From positions 1-13,726 of the forward strand of contig DASRFJ010000222.1 of the NCBI GenBank assembly GCA_035651595.1: a stretch of 13,726 nucleotides of DNA, in the 5' to 3' direction. Within the stretch, counting starts at the first letter, position 1, and each line of letters starts with the position of its first letter. The notes under the pieces were generated by a model, which was not told the origin of the DNA, searched no databases, and was given only the letters and a program-made list of their open reading frames with translations. Below, piece by piece: positions 1 to 6,529 of this stretch. A program made the translations under genes and the position numbers. The DNA is from JAFARZ01 sp035651595 (GTDB lineage Bacteria; Actinomycetota; Actinomycetes; Streptosporangiales; Streptosporangiaceae).

Positions 1-113
1 CGGGTTCGCGCTGAGCCATACCGCCGTTCCTACCCTGCCGGGCCCGGATTCGCGAGCGATTATCAGCATGCTTTTATCCACGCTGGGGCCCGATCGCATA
101 CAGTTCGCCCATC

Positions 114-1223
114 ATGGTTTCCGCCCCACCGCGCCTCCGGCGTGCCCTCCGTACCCTCCGCTCGCAGATGAGCAAGCAGTTCATCACGCGGAACCGGCGG
201 ATGGCCGCTGTGCTGTGCGTGGTGACGGTGGCGATCGCCGTGGCCGCCGTGCACGTCTCGGTGTGGTGGTTCTCGCCCGGCGTGATGATCTTGCCGATCC
301 TGGCGGGCGGCCTGCTGCTGTGGCCGCGGGCGCTGCGCATCTACTTCGTCATCGCGGCCGCCGCGATCGGCTACGACATCGCCGACGACAAGGCGGGCGT
401 GGGCATCGTGGCCACGATCGTGGTGACCGCGGTGTTCGCCGACGTACTGGCCCAGACCAGGGAGAAGCTCGGCTTTCTCGGGCTCCGCGGCGACCAGATG
501 CTGCTCGACCTGCGGGACCGCATCCGCGCCCAGGGCAGGCTGCCGGACCTCGGCGACGGCTGGGCCTCGGCCGTGGTGCTCCGGCCGGCCGGCGGGTCCT
601 CGTTCGGCGGTGACTTCGTGGTGTCCTCCTGCGACATGAAGACGCTGGAGGTGGCCCTGGTCGACGTGTCGGGCAAGGGCATTGACGCCGGGACCAGGGC
701 GCTGCTGCTGTCCGGCGCGTTCGGCGGCCTGCTCGGCTCGGTGCCGCGCGAGCGGTTCCTCCCCGCGTGCAACGCGTACCTGCGGCGCGGATCGGCTGCG
801 GAGGGCTTCGTCACCGCGGTGCACCTGGCGCTGGACCTGACCTCGGGAGAGTACGTCATCGACTCGGCCGGTCACCCGCCGGCCGTGCACTACGACGGGG
901 CGAGCGGCCGCTGGCGGCTGACCCGGGCACACGGCATCGTGCTCGGCGTGGTGGAGGACCTGTCCGCGGTGCCGACGAACACCGAGCGCGGGGTGCTCCA
1001 GCGCGGTGACGCGCTGATGCTGTACACCGACGGCATGGTGGAGTCGCCCGGCAAGGACATCGACGCGGGCACCGATCGCCTCCTCGGCGAGGCCGAACGC
1101 ATGGTCGGCACCGGCTTCAAGGCCGGCGCCCCTGCGCTGGTGACCGCCATGCAGCGCGAGATGGGCGCCAGCGACGACTGCGCCCTGGTCCTCATCTGGC
1201 GGCACCTGAGCACCTCCCGCTAG
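114..1223 (+). CDS. Membrane-anchored PP2C/SpoIIE-family serine phosphatase
   Basis: The protein has 369 residues. Hydrophobic stretches at about 30-50, 55-70, 74-88 and 93-110 predict three or four membrane segments, followed by a cytosolic SpoIIE/RsbU-type phosphatase domain from about 145 to the end. Metal-binding and core motifs are visible: GGDF at 165-168, DVSGKG at 184-189, AGHPPAV at 252-258, YTDG at 304-307 and DD at 354-355. Family members dephosphorylate anti-sigma-factor antagonists or related phosphoproteins; the partner is not in this window. There is no attached sensor domain such as PAS or GAF, so sensing, if any, would be through the membrane part. The frame is open from position 15; ATG at 114 is the first start, ATG at 168 (residue 19) is an alternative, and neither has a clear Shine-Dalgarno. 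It is separated by about 1 kb from the hopanoid genes, so a functional link is not implied. Confidence 0.85.
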   Translation: MVSAPPRLRRALRTLRSQMSKQFITRNRRMAAVLCVVTVAIAVAAVHVSVWWFSPGVMILPILAGGLLLWPRALRIYFVIAAAAIGYDIADDKAGVGIVATIVVTAVFADVLAQTREKLGFLGLRGDQMLLDLRDRIRAQGRLPDLGDGWASAVVLRPAGGSSFGGDFVVSSCDMKTLEVALVDVSGKGIDAGTRALLLSGAFGGLLGSVPRERFLPACNAYLRRGSAAEGFVTAVHLALDLTSGEYVIDSAGHPPAVHYDGASGRWRLTRAHGIVLGVVEDLSAVPTNTERGVLQRGDALMLYTDGMVESPGKDIDAGTDRLLGEAERMVGTGFKAGAPALVTAMQREMGASDDCALVLIWRHLSTSR

Positions 1224-1423
1224 GCCCCCAACTGGCTCACGAACCTCACCCGCCCGCCCCGACTAGCCGCCCGCCCGGCAGGCCCGCAGGCGACCCCTTG
1301 CCCGGCGCGCGCGTTCGGCAAGTTGCCCGAAGTGACCGCTTATGTCCGACTTGCTCTCCCGATCTGGTCCTGCCGGCTGATTGCGTACGCGCAGCCGTTG
1401 CGGCCGCCGGCGGCCCGCCGCTG

Positions 1424-1459
1424 CGGTGCGGCGGACGGTGCGGCGGGCGGTGCGCCGCC
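1424..1459. repeat. 12-bp minisatellite, three units
   Basis: Three consecutive 12-mers start at 1424, 1436 and 1448. The first two, CGGTGCGGCGGA and CGGTGCGGCGGG, differ at one base; the third keeps CGGTGCG and then diverges. No function is apparent; slippage in GC-rich non-coding DNA is the simplest reading. Confidence 0.6.
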
Positions 1460-1518
1460 TGTGTCTGGAGTGGACTGTGCGGCTGCCGGGACACGGGCGG
1501 ACCGGCAGGCCCGTCAGC

Positions 1519-1600
1519 AACGTGGTCGATTTGCCTTTCGTGGTAGATCGGCCTCCGTGGGCGGGGGTCGCGTTACCACGAAGGGCAAAAACACCACGTT
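1519..1600. repeat. Imperfect 27+27 bp inverted repeat
   Basis: The left arm is 1519-1545 and the right arm 1574-1600, with a 28-nt loop. The arms match at 23 of 27 positions by eye. Each arm contains two copies of CGTGGT (or its complement ACCACG) placed 18 bp apart, at 1521 and 1539 on the left, and at 1575 and 1593 on the right. With one or two small gaps the pairing can extend outward to about 1508 and 1609. There is no T-run after the right arm, so it does not look like a simple intrinsic terminator. It could be a dispersed palindromic element, a non-autonomous transposon remnant, a structured RNA or a protein-binding site. Confidence 0.75.
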
Positions 1601-1776
1601 AACGGGGCCGCCGCGTCCATCGAAGCCGTCCGCTGACCTCGCCGGGCGGCCAGTGAACGCGGCCAGCCCCGGAACAAGCCAGCAGAACCCAGATCGGGAG
1701 GGTAACCGCCCGCAATAGTCCAGCCCCCAGCGATGCGCCTGGAACGGGGATATTTCGGGTTCGGGCACCAGGGTCG

Positions 1777-1812
1777 GCGCGGGCGCGAGTGCGGGTGCGA
1801 GTGCTGGCGCGG
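1777..1812. repeat. Second 12-bp minisatellite
   Basis: Three adjacent 12-mers fit a GYGCGGGYGCGA-like consensus: GCGCGGGCGCGA at 1777, GTGCGGGTGCGA at 1789 and GTGCTGGCGCGG at 1801. The period matches the array at 1424 but the unit differs. Similar GC-rich sequence continues to about 1850. Confidence 0.5.
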
Positions 1813-1891
1813 GCGCGGGGTCCGGGGGCCGGGCGCGAGCGCAGGCGCGGAGCTTCGGGCGCCGGACAGCCGTCCCGGATGCGAGGCCGAA

Positions 1892-1926
1892 CGCCCCTGG
1901 GCGAGCCGGGCTGGGGCGCCTTTTTT
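1892..1926 (+). terminator. Terminator-like hairpin with T-run
   Basis: CGCCCC at 1892-1897 can pair with GGGGCG at 1913-1918 across a 15-nt loop, and two bases later six T residues follow (1921-1926). This fits a factor-independent terminator on the plus strand. The nearest plus-strand gene ends about 670 bases upstream, so it would close a long 3' untranslated region, an unannotated small transcript, or block read-through into the hopanoid operon. The loop is long, so confidence is moderate. Confidence 0.4.
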
Positions 1927-2079
1927 AACACGAGGCCCTTTTCCACCAGGGGAAGCTCGTATCGCTGGGCTCAATGGCATCTCGAATCACATCAGCCACT
2001 CAGCGGCCGCCACGCCGAGCGATGGTGTCGTTACCGGATTGTGAATCGGGTCATAACCGCATCGCGATTCCGGCGTTTA

Positions 2080-2117
2080 CTGACGCCTACGTCAGCGTTA
2101 ACTGACATATGCGTCAG
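2080..2117. promoter_or_regulatory. Paired palindromic operator-like sites, distal pair
   Basis: Two sites share the form CTGAC-N6-GTCAG: 2080-2095 (six-base arms CTGACG/CGTCAG) and 2102-2117 (five-base arms). Their centres are 22 bp apart, about two helical turns, which is typical of cooperative binding by two dimers on one DNA face. A GTTAAC palindrome (2097-2102) lies between them. A weak promoter could be read here (CTGACA at 2102, TACGTA at 2124, 16-bp spacer), but I am not confident in it. The regulator is unknown. Confidence 0.5.
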
Positions 2118-2216
2118 GCGCATTACGTACCATACCGTTGTTCCCCGGTGCAATCTATTTTCCTGGGCAGTGACCTGCTGCGATACTGGACTCCAACGGG
2201 TCCGGCTAGGCGCGCG

Positions 2217-2251
2217 TTGACCGACGTCAACGTCATGTGACGCGCGCGTCA
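2217..2251. promoter_or_regulatory. Paired palindromic operator-like sites, proximal pair
   Basis: TTGACCGACGTCAA (2217-2230) has five-base arms, and TGACGCGCGCGTCA (2238-2251) is a perfect 14-bp palindrome. Their starts are 21 bp apart. Five TGAC/GTCA half-sites fall within these 35 bases (2218, 2226, 2232, 2238, 2248). The half-site is the same as in the pair at 2080-2117. The position, 41-75 bases before the chosen hpnC start, suits control of the hopanoid operon, for example as a repressor site overlapping the promoter. Confidence 0.55.
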
Positions 2252-2257
2252 TTGTTT

Positions 2258-2269
2258 GCAATTAATTGC
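2258..2269. promoter_or_regulatory. AT-rich palindrome before hpnC
   Basis: GCAATTAATTGC is a perfect 12-bp palindrome in otherwise GC-rich DNA, directly downstream of the proximal operator pair and 22 bases before the GTG at 2292. It may contain a -10-like element (TTAATT or TAATTG) or a further binding site; the sequence alone does not decide. Confidence 0.35.
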
Positions 2270-2291
2270 GCACTCACGGGAAAATGGCGGC

Positions 2292-3212
2292 GTGACTGGG
2301 GGAAGTCGCGGGACGCAACGGGTGGCTCAGCGTGAGCAAGTTCGCCCGTCGGTGACGCGTGCCGAAGAAGTGGTCGTCAATGCTACGAACGAGAACTTTC
2401 CCGTCGCGCTCCGTATGATCCCCGGCCGTTACCGGCAGCACCTCTGGGCGCTGTACTGTTTCGCCCGCATGACCGACGACTTGGGTGACGAGGCCAACGA
2501 CCAGGCAAAAGACCCGGCCGCAGACCAGAAAGCCCTGCGCCTCAAGCTCCTCGACGAGTTCGAAGCCGACATCGACCGCATCTACGCGGGCGACCAGCCG
2601 CGCACCCCCGCGCTCGCGCCCCTGGCGACCACCATCAGGGACAAGAACATCCCCGACCACCCGTTCCGCAGGCTGATCGAGGCCAACCGCCAGGACCAGC
2701 GGGTCACCCGCTACCCCACGTACCAGGAGCTGGAGCAGTACTGCACGCTGTCCGCCAACCCGGTCGGTGAGGTCGTGCTCTATATTTTCGGCCAGGCCAC
2801 GCCCGAACGCATCGCGCTCTCCGACCGGGTCTGCACCGCCCTCCAGCTGGTCGAGCACTGGCAGGACGTCGCCGAAGACCTGCGGGCGGACCGGATCTAC
2901 CTCCCGCAGGAGGACATGGCCAGGTTCGGCTGCACCGAGGAGGACCTCGCGCAGCCCGCCACGAACCCGGTCACCAAGCAGCTGATGACCTTCGAGGTGG
3001 CCCGGGCGAAACAGCTGCTCGACGACGGCGCCCCCCTGGTCAGAACGCTCAGGAAATCAGCACGGCTGGCGGTGGCCGGCTACGTGGCCGGCGGCCGCGC
3101 CGCGCTGGCCGCGATCGAGGCGGAGGACTACGACGTGCTGCGTGTCACCCCCCGGCCGCGCAAGCCGGTGATGATAAAAGAGCTGGCCAAGGCCTATCTG
3201 AGGGGGAGGTGA
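2292..3212 (+). CDS. hpnC: HpnC, squalene synthase (hydroxysqualene-forming)
   Basis: This is a trans-isoprenyl diphosphate synthase of the squalene/phytoene synthase family, 306 residues from the GTG at 2292. Family knowledge assigns HpnC the conversion of presqualene diphosphate to hydroxysqualene. The Asp-rich motifs are DDLGD at 62-66 and, later, EHWQDVAEDLRADRIYLP, the usual second motif with its Asp pair. The typical opening ENFPVAL follows a poorly conserved N-terminus. The start is uncertain: GTG at 2292 has GGGA ten bases upstream, GTG at 2322 has GGGA about eight bases upstream and would give 296 residues, and GTG at 2352 gives 286. A TTG at 2256 lies in the palindromic control region and is unlikely. 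It is the first gene of the operon, and four bases separate its stop from the hpnD start. Confidence 0.93.
   Translation: MTGGSRGTQRVAQREQVRPSVTRAEEVVVNATNENFPVALRMIPGRYRQHLWALYCFARMTDDLGDEANDQAKDPAADQKALRLKLLDEFEADIDRIYAGDQPRTPALAPLATTIRDKNIPDHPFRRLIEANRQDQRVTRYPTYQELEQYCTLSANPVGEVVLYIFGQATPERIALSDRVCTALQLVEHWQDVAEDLRADRIYLPQEDMARFGCTEEDLAQPATNPVTKQLMTFEVARAKQLLDDGAPLVRTLRKSARLAVAGYVAGGRAALAAIEAEDYDVLRVTPRPRKPVMIKELAKAYLRGR
3201..3209 (+). promoter_or_regulatory. Ribosome binding site of hpnD
   Basis: AGGGGGAGG lies seven bases before the ATG at 3217 and overlaps the last codons of hpnC. It fixes the hpnD start and indicates translation of hpnD coupled to the end of hpnC. Confidence 0.8.
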
Positions 3213-3216
3213 GACC

Positions 3217-4086
3217 ATGCCCGCCACCGCGTTGACCGAAGAGCTGGCGAACGCGTACCGCGAGTGCGAGCGCATTACCTGGTCCCAAGCCAGGAACTTC
3301 GCCTACGGCATCCGGCTGCTGCCGCCCGCGAAGCGGCGCGGTCTCGCCACGATCTACGCGTTCGCCCGCCGGATCGACGACATCGGCGACGGCGACCTGC
3401 CCGCGGACACCAAGCTCGAGCAGCTGGAACAGGCCCGCCAGAGCCTCTCGCACCTCGGCGCACACGACAACGACCCGGTGCTATTCGCGCTCGACGACAC
3501 CGCGAAGCACTTCCCCCAGGTGCCGCTCGATGCGTTCGGCGAGCTGATCGACGGCTGCGTCGCGGACGTCCGCGGCACGCCCTACGAGACGTTCGACGAC
3601 CTGCACTACTACTGCCGCTGCGTGGCGGGCTCGATCGGCCGGCTGTCGCTTGGCATCTTCGGCTACCAGGACGAGCAGGCGCCGCTGCTGGCCGATTCGC
3701 TCGGCGTCGCGCTCCAGCTGACGAACATCCTGCGCGACATCCGGGAGGACCACGCGAACGGCCGCGTGTACCTGCCGGCCGAAGACCTCAAGAAGTTCGA
3801 CTGCCCGATCGGCATGGCGGACGACGGCGCGCACGAGCCGCAGTTCCGCAGGCTGATCGAGTTCGAGGTGGAACGCGCCCGCGACTGGTACGCCGCCGGC
3901 TGGCCGCTGTTGTCCCTGCTCGACCGGCGCAGCGCCGCGTGCACTGGCGCGATGGCCGGCATCTACCGGCGGCTGCTCGAGCGCATCGCCGCGGAGCCGA
4001 CGTCGGTGCTGCGCGGCCGGGTCGCGCTGCCGGGCCGGGCCAAGGCATCGGTCGCCGTCCGCGCGCTGACCGGGAGGATCCGGTGA
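3217..4086 (+). CDS. hpnD: HpnD, presqualene diphosphate synthase
   Basis: A 289-residue squalene/phytoene synthase family enzyme. HpnD condenses two farnesyl diphosphates to presqualene diphosphate, the substrate of HpnC. The first Asp-rich motif is DDIGD at 54-58, within YAFARRIDDIGDGD. The second, NILRDIREDHANGRVYLP, spans 170-187 with D174 and D178. The length and both motifs are as expected for an active family member. The paralogue encoded just upstream (hpnC) has a QDVAED version of the second motif, which separates the two; the HpnD form with NILRDIRED is closer to phytoene and presqualene synthases. The last four bases overlap the hpnE start (GTGA). Confidence 0.94.
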   Translation: MPATALTEELANAYRECERITWSQARNFAYGIRLLPPAKRRGLATIYAFARRIDDIGDGDLPADTKLEQLEQARQSLSHLGAHDNDPVLFALDDTAKHFPQVPLDAFGELIDGCVADVRGTPYETFDDLHYYCRCVAGSIGRLSLGIFGYQDEQAPLLADSLGVALQLTNILRDIREDHANGRVYLPAEDLKKFDCPIGMADDGAHEPQFRRLIEFEVERARDWYAAGWPLLSLLDRRSAACTGAMAGIYRRLLERIAAEPTSVLRGRVALPGRAKASVAVRALTGRIR

Positions 4087-5516
4087 GGGCGGTGGTGATC
4101 GGCGGCGGCCTGGCCGGCCTGACCGCCGCGATCGGACTGGCGAAGGCCGGCCATCAGGTCACCGTGCTCGAGGCCAAGCCGCGCCTCGGCGGTGCGACGT
4201 GCTCGTTCAGCCGCGACGGCCTGACCGTGGACACCGGCCAGCACGTGTTCCTGCGCTGCTGCACCGCCTATCAGGACCTGCTCGGCACGCTCGGCATGAC
4301 CGAGCACGCGCCGATCCAGCCGCGCTTCGACGTCACGGTCCTGTCGCCCGGCGGCCGGACCGGCCGCCTGCGCAGGACGGCGCTCCCTGGCCCGCTGCAC
4401 ATGCTGCCGGCCCTCGCCAGGTACCCGTTTCTGACTTTGTCCGAACGAGCTGTGGTTGGACGGGCCGCCCTCGCGATGCGCCGCGTGAAGGAAACGGACC
4501 CCGCGGTGGACAACGTCCGCTTCGGCGACTGGCTCGGCGCCCGGTGGCAGAACGAGCACGCGCGCCGTAACCTCTGGGACCTGTTCGCGGTCTCGTCGCT
4601 GAACGTCAACGGCGACGACGCCAGCCTGGCGCTCGCCGCGGTGGTGGTGAAGACCGGCCTGATCGGCAAGAACGACGCCGCGGACATCGGCGTCCCCGCG
4701 CTGCCGCTCGGCGAGCTGCACGGCGACGCCGCCGCCCGCGTCCTGGAAAAGCTGGGCGCCACGATCCAGCTGAACGCCAAGGTCGCCGCCATCCACCCCG
4801 CGCAACCCCCCGTCGCTGACCCCGTCGGCGCGGAACAGAATGATCCGTTCCGCATCGAACTGGGGAGGGGTGAGGCGGGAGATGGCGGACCGGCCACAAT
4901 CCCTGCGGACGCGGTGGTGCTGGCCGTCACGCCGGAGCAGGCCGCCAAGCTGATCCCGGCGGACGCGCTGCCGTCCCGGACCGTGTCCGGCTGGTCTGGC
5001 CTTGGCGCGTCGCCGATCCTCAACGTGCACGTGATCTACGACCGCACGGTGCTCGACCTCCCGTTCGCCGCGGCGGTGAACTCGCCGGTCCAGTGGATCT
5101 TCGATCGCACGGCCATCTCCGGCCTCGCCACTGCGGGCGCGCAATACCTCGCGCTGTCCCAGTCGGCCGGGGACGAGTGGGTGGAGCGGCCGGTCGCGGA
5201 ACTACGCGAGATATTCGTACCTGCCCTGGCGGATCTGCTGCCGAAGGCGCGCGATGCTAACGTTGCCGAGTTCTTCGTGACCCGGGAACGACGAGCGACG
5301 TTTCGCCAGGTACCTGGCAGCGCGGCGCTGCGGCCCGCGGCGGCGACGAGGCTGCCCGGGCTGGTCCTGGCCGGCGCGTGGACCGACACCGGGTGGCCAG
5401 ACACGATGGAGGGCGCGGTCCGCAGCGGCCTGGCCGCCGCGGCCGAGCTCGAGATGTACCGGACCAGAAGTCCGCAGGTAACCGTTAACTCCGATTCGTT
5501 GGGGGTAAGTCCGTGA
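4083..5516 (+). CDS. hpnE: HpnE, hydroxysqualene reductase (FAD-dependent, desaturase-like)
   Basis: A 477-residue flavoprotein of the phytoene-desaturase/amine-oxidase fold. HpnE reduces hydroxysqualene to squalene, completing the three-enzyme HpnCDE route. The N-terminus MRAVVIGGGLAGLTAAIGLA is the dinucleotide-binding fold, ending in E29 of VLEA. A C-terminal FAD-contact segment reads LAGAWTDTGWPDTMEGA. The GTG start at 4083 is chosen because it sits directly before the Rossmann motif and has GGGAGG at 4072-4077, five bases upstream; the frame stays open far upstream, but that part is a shadow of hpnD. A Pro/Gly/Asp-rich stretch at about 238-275 looks like a lineage-specific loop. The stop overlaps the next start by four bases (GTGA). 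Confidence 0.93.
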   Translation: MRAVVIGGGLAGLTAAIGLAKAGHQVTVLEAKPRLGGATCSFSRDGLTVDTGQHVFLRCCTAYQDLLGTLGMTEHAPIQPRFDVTVLSPGGRTGRLRRTALPGPLHMLPALARYPFLTLSERAVVGRAALAMRRVKETDPAVDNVRFGDWLGARWQNEHARRNLWDLFAVSSLNVNGDDASLALAAVVVKTGLIGKNDAADIGVPALPLGELHGDAAARVLEKLGATIQLNAKVAAIHPAQPPVADPVGAEQNDPFRIELGRGEAGDGGPATIPADAVVLAVTPEQAAKLIPADALPSRTVSGWSGLGASPILNVHVIYDRTVLDLPFAAAVNSPVQWIFDRTAISGLATAGAQYLALSQSAGDEWVERPVAELREIFVPALADLLPKARDANVAEFFVTRERRATFRQVPGSAALRPAAATRLPGLVLAGAWTDTGWPDTMEGAVRSGLAAAAELEMYRTRSPQVTVNSDSLGVSP

Positions 5517-6529
5517 CTGCTGTGATGCCTGAGGGTGTGGCCCTGGCGCGAGACCTGGTCGGTCCCGCGACCGAGGCGGCGATCGCCCGGCTGACCCCCG
5601 AAGTCCGCAAGGTTGCCGCCTACCACCTCGGCTTCGCCGACGCCGAGGGGAACCCGATCCGGAGCGGCAGTGGCAAGGCGCTGCGGCCGGCGCTGGCGCT
5701 GCTCTCCGCGCGCGCGGCGGGTGCGTCCCCGGAGCGCGGTGTCACCGCCGCCGTCGCGGTCGAGATGGTGCACAACTGGTCGCTGCTGCACGACGACATC
5801 ATGGACGGCGACACCGAGCGGCGGCACCGGCCGACGGCGTGGACCGTGTTCGGCGTCGGCGCCGCGATCCTGGCCGGCGACGCGCTGCTCGCGCTCGCGC
5901 AGGAACTGCTGCTGGAGTCCGAGGCGCCGCAGGGCGCGTGGGCGGCCCGCTGCCTGTCCGCGGCGGTCACCCGGCTGATCGCGGGACAGGGCAACGACCT
6001 CGCGTTCGAGAAGCGCGACGACGTGACGCTGGCCGAGTGCTTGGACATGGCGGGTGACAAGACGGCCGCGCTGATGGCCTGCGCGTGCAGCATCGGCGCG
6101 GTGCACCTGGGCGCGCCGCCGGCGCTGGCGATGGGCCTGGCCGGGTTCGGCGCGCACGTGGGCCTCGCGTTCCAGCTCACCGACGACCTGCTCGGCATCT
6201 GGGGCGCGCCGGAGGTGACCGGCAAGCCGGTCCGCGCGGACCTGCGCGCCAGGAAGAAGTCGCTGCCGGTCGTCGCCGCGCTGAGCAGCGGACTGCCCGA
6301 GGCCGCCGAACTGCGCACTCTGCTTCTCAGCCCGGACGTGCTGTCCGAAGCAGAACTGCTCCGCGCCGCCGACCTGGTCGTCGCGGCGGGCGGACGGCAG
6401 TGGGCGGAAAACGAGGCCGACGCACAGCTCGCCGCCGCTAACGCTAGCCTGGCCGAGGTCGAGGTGCCGGCCGACGTGCGCGCCGAGCTGACCGCGATCG
6501 CCGAGTTCATCACGGCGCGCCAGTGGTAG
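5513..6529 (+). CDS. Short-chain polyprenyl diphosphate synthase, probably FPP synthase
   Basis: A 338-residue all-alpha prenyl synthase that condenses IPP with allylic diphosphates. Its place between hpnE and shc implies farnesyl diphosphate as product, feeding HpnD; the sequence does not prove chain length. The first Asp-rich motif DDIMD is at 94-98, with a bulky W89 five residues before it, a position that influences product length in this family. The second is DDLLG at 224-228, followed by GKPVRADLRARKKSLP. The final Asp of the canonical DDxxD is Gly here, a form I recall from other actinobacterial prenyl synthases. The GTG start at 5513 overlaps hpnE and has GGGGG at 5501-5505. The end overlaps shc by seven bases. 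Confidence 0.9.
   Translation: MTAVMPEGVALARDLVGPATEAAIARLTPEVRKVAAYHLGFADAEGNPIRSGSGKALRPALALLSARAAGASPERGVTAAVAVEMVHNWSLLHDDIMDGDTERRHRPTAWTVFGVGAAILAGDALLALAQELLLESEAPQGAWAARCLSAAVTRLIAGQGNDLAFEKRDDVTLAECLDMAGDKTAALMACACSIGAVHLGAPPALAMGLAGFGAHVGLAFQLTDDLLGIWGAPEVTGKPVRADLRARKKSLPVVAALSSGLPEAAELRTLLLSPDVLSEAELLRAADLVVAAGGRQWAENEADAQLAAANASLAEVEVPADVRAELTAIAEFITARQW

Larger units (their letters stand above)
1224..2291. other. Long intergenic region between the phosphatase and the hopanoid operon
   Basis: About 1.07 kb without a protein-coding gene I can support. Open frames on both strands translate to Arg/Pro/Ala-rich low-complexity sequence with no recognisable domain. The first half is very GC-rich and repetitive; the last 250 bases are more AT-rich and carry the presumed operon control region. 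Structured elements inside it are listed separately: an inverted repeat (1519-1600), two 12-bp minisatellites (1424-1459 and 1777-1812), a terminator-like hairpin (1892-1926) and palindromes (2080-2269). No tRNA or rRNA was recognised. Confidence 0.7.

Noticed and set aside
63..1205. 380-codon minus-strand open frame opposite the phosphatase gene
   Set aside because: His/Arg/Gly-rich antisense shadow; the plus strand has all SpoIIE phosphatase motifs.
1323..1718. 131-codon plus-strand open frame in the intergenic region
   Set aside because: It crosses the 12-bp repeats and the inverted repeat, has no domain, no ribosome binding site and low-complexity composition.
1599..1946. 115-codon minus-strand open frame in the intergenic region
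   Set aside because: Its middle is translated minisatellite (Arg-Ala-Arg-Thr type) and it crosses the terminator-like hairpin; nothing suggests a real protein.
2217..2222. TTGACC as a -35 promoter element
   Set aside because: No acceptable -10 sequence lies 16-19 bases downstream (the DNA there is an alternating GC run); the sequence is better explained as part of a palindrome.
2256..2291. TTG at 2256 as the hpnC start
   Set aside because: It falls at the AT-rich palindrome in the presumed control region, has no ribosome binding site, and would add a tail not expected for HpnC.
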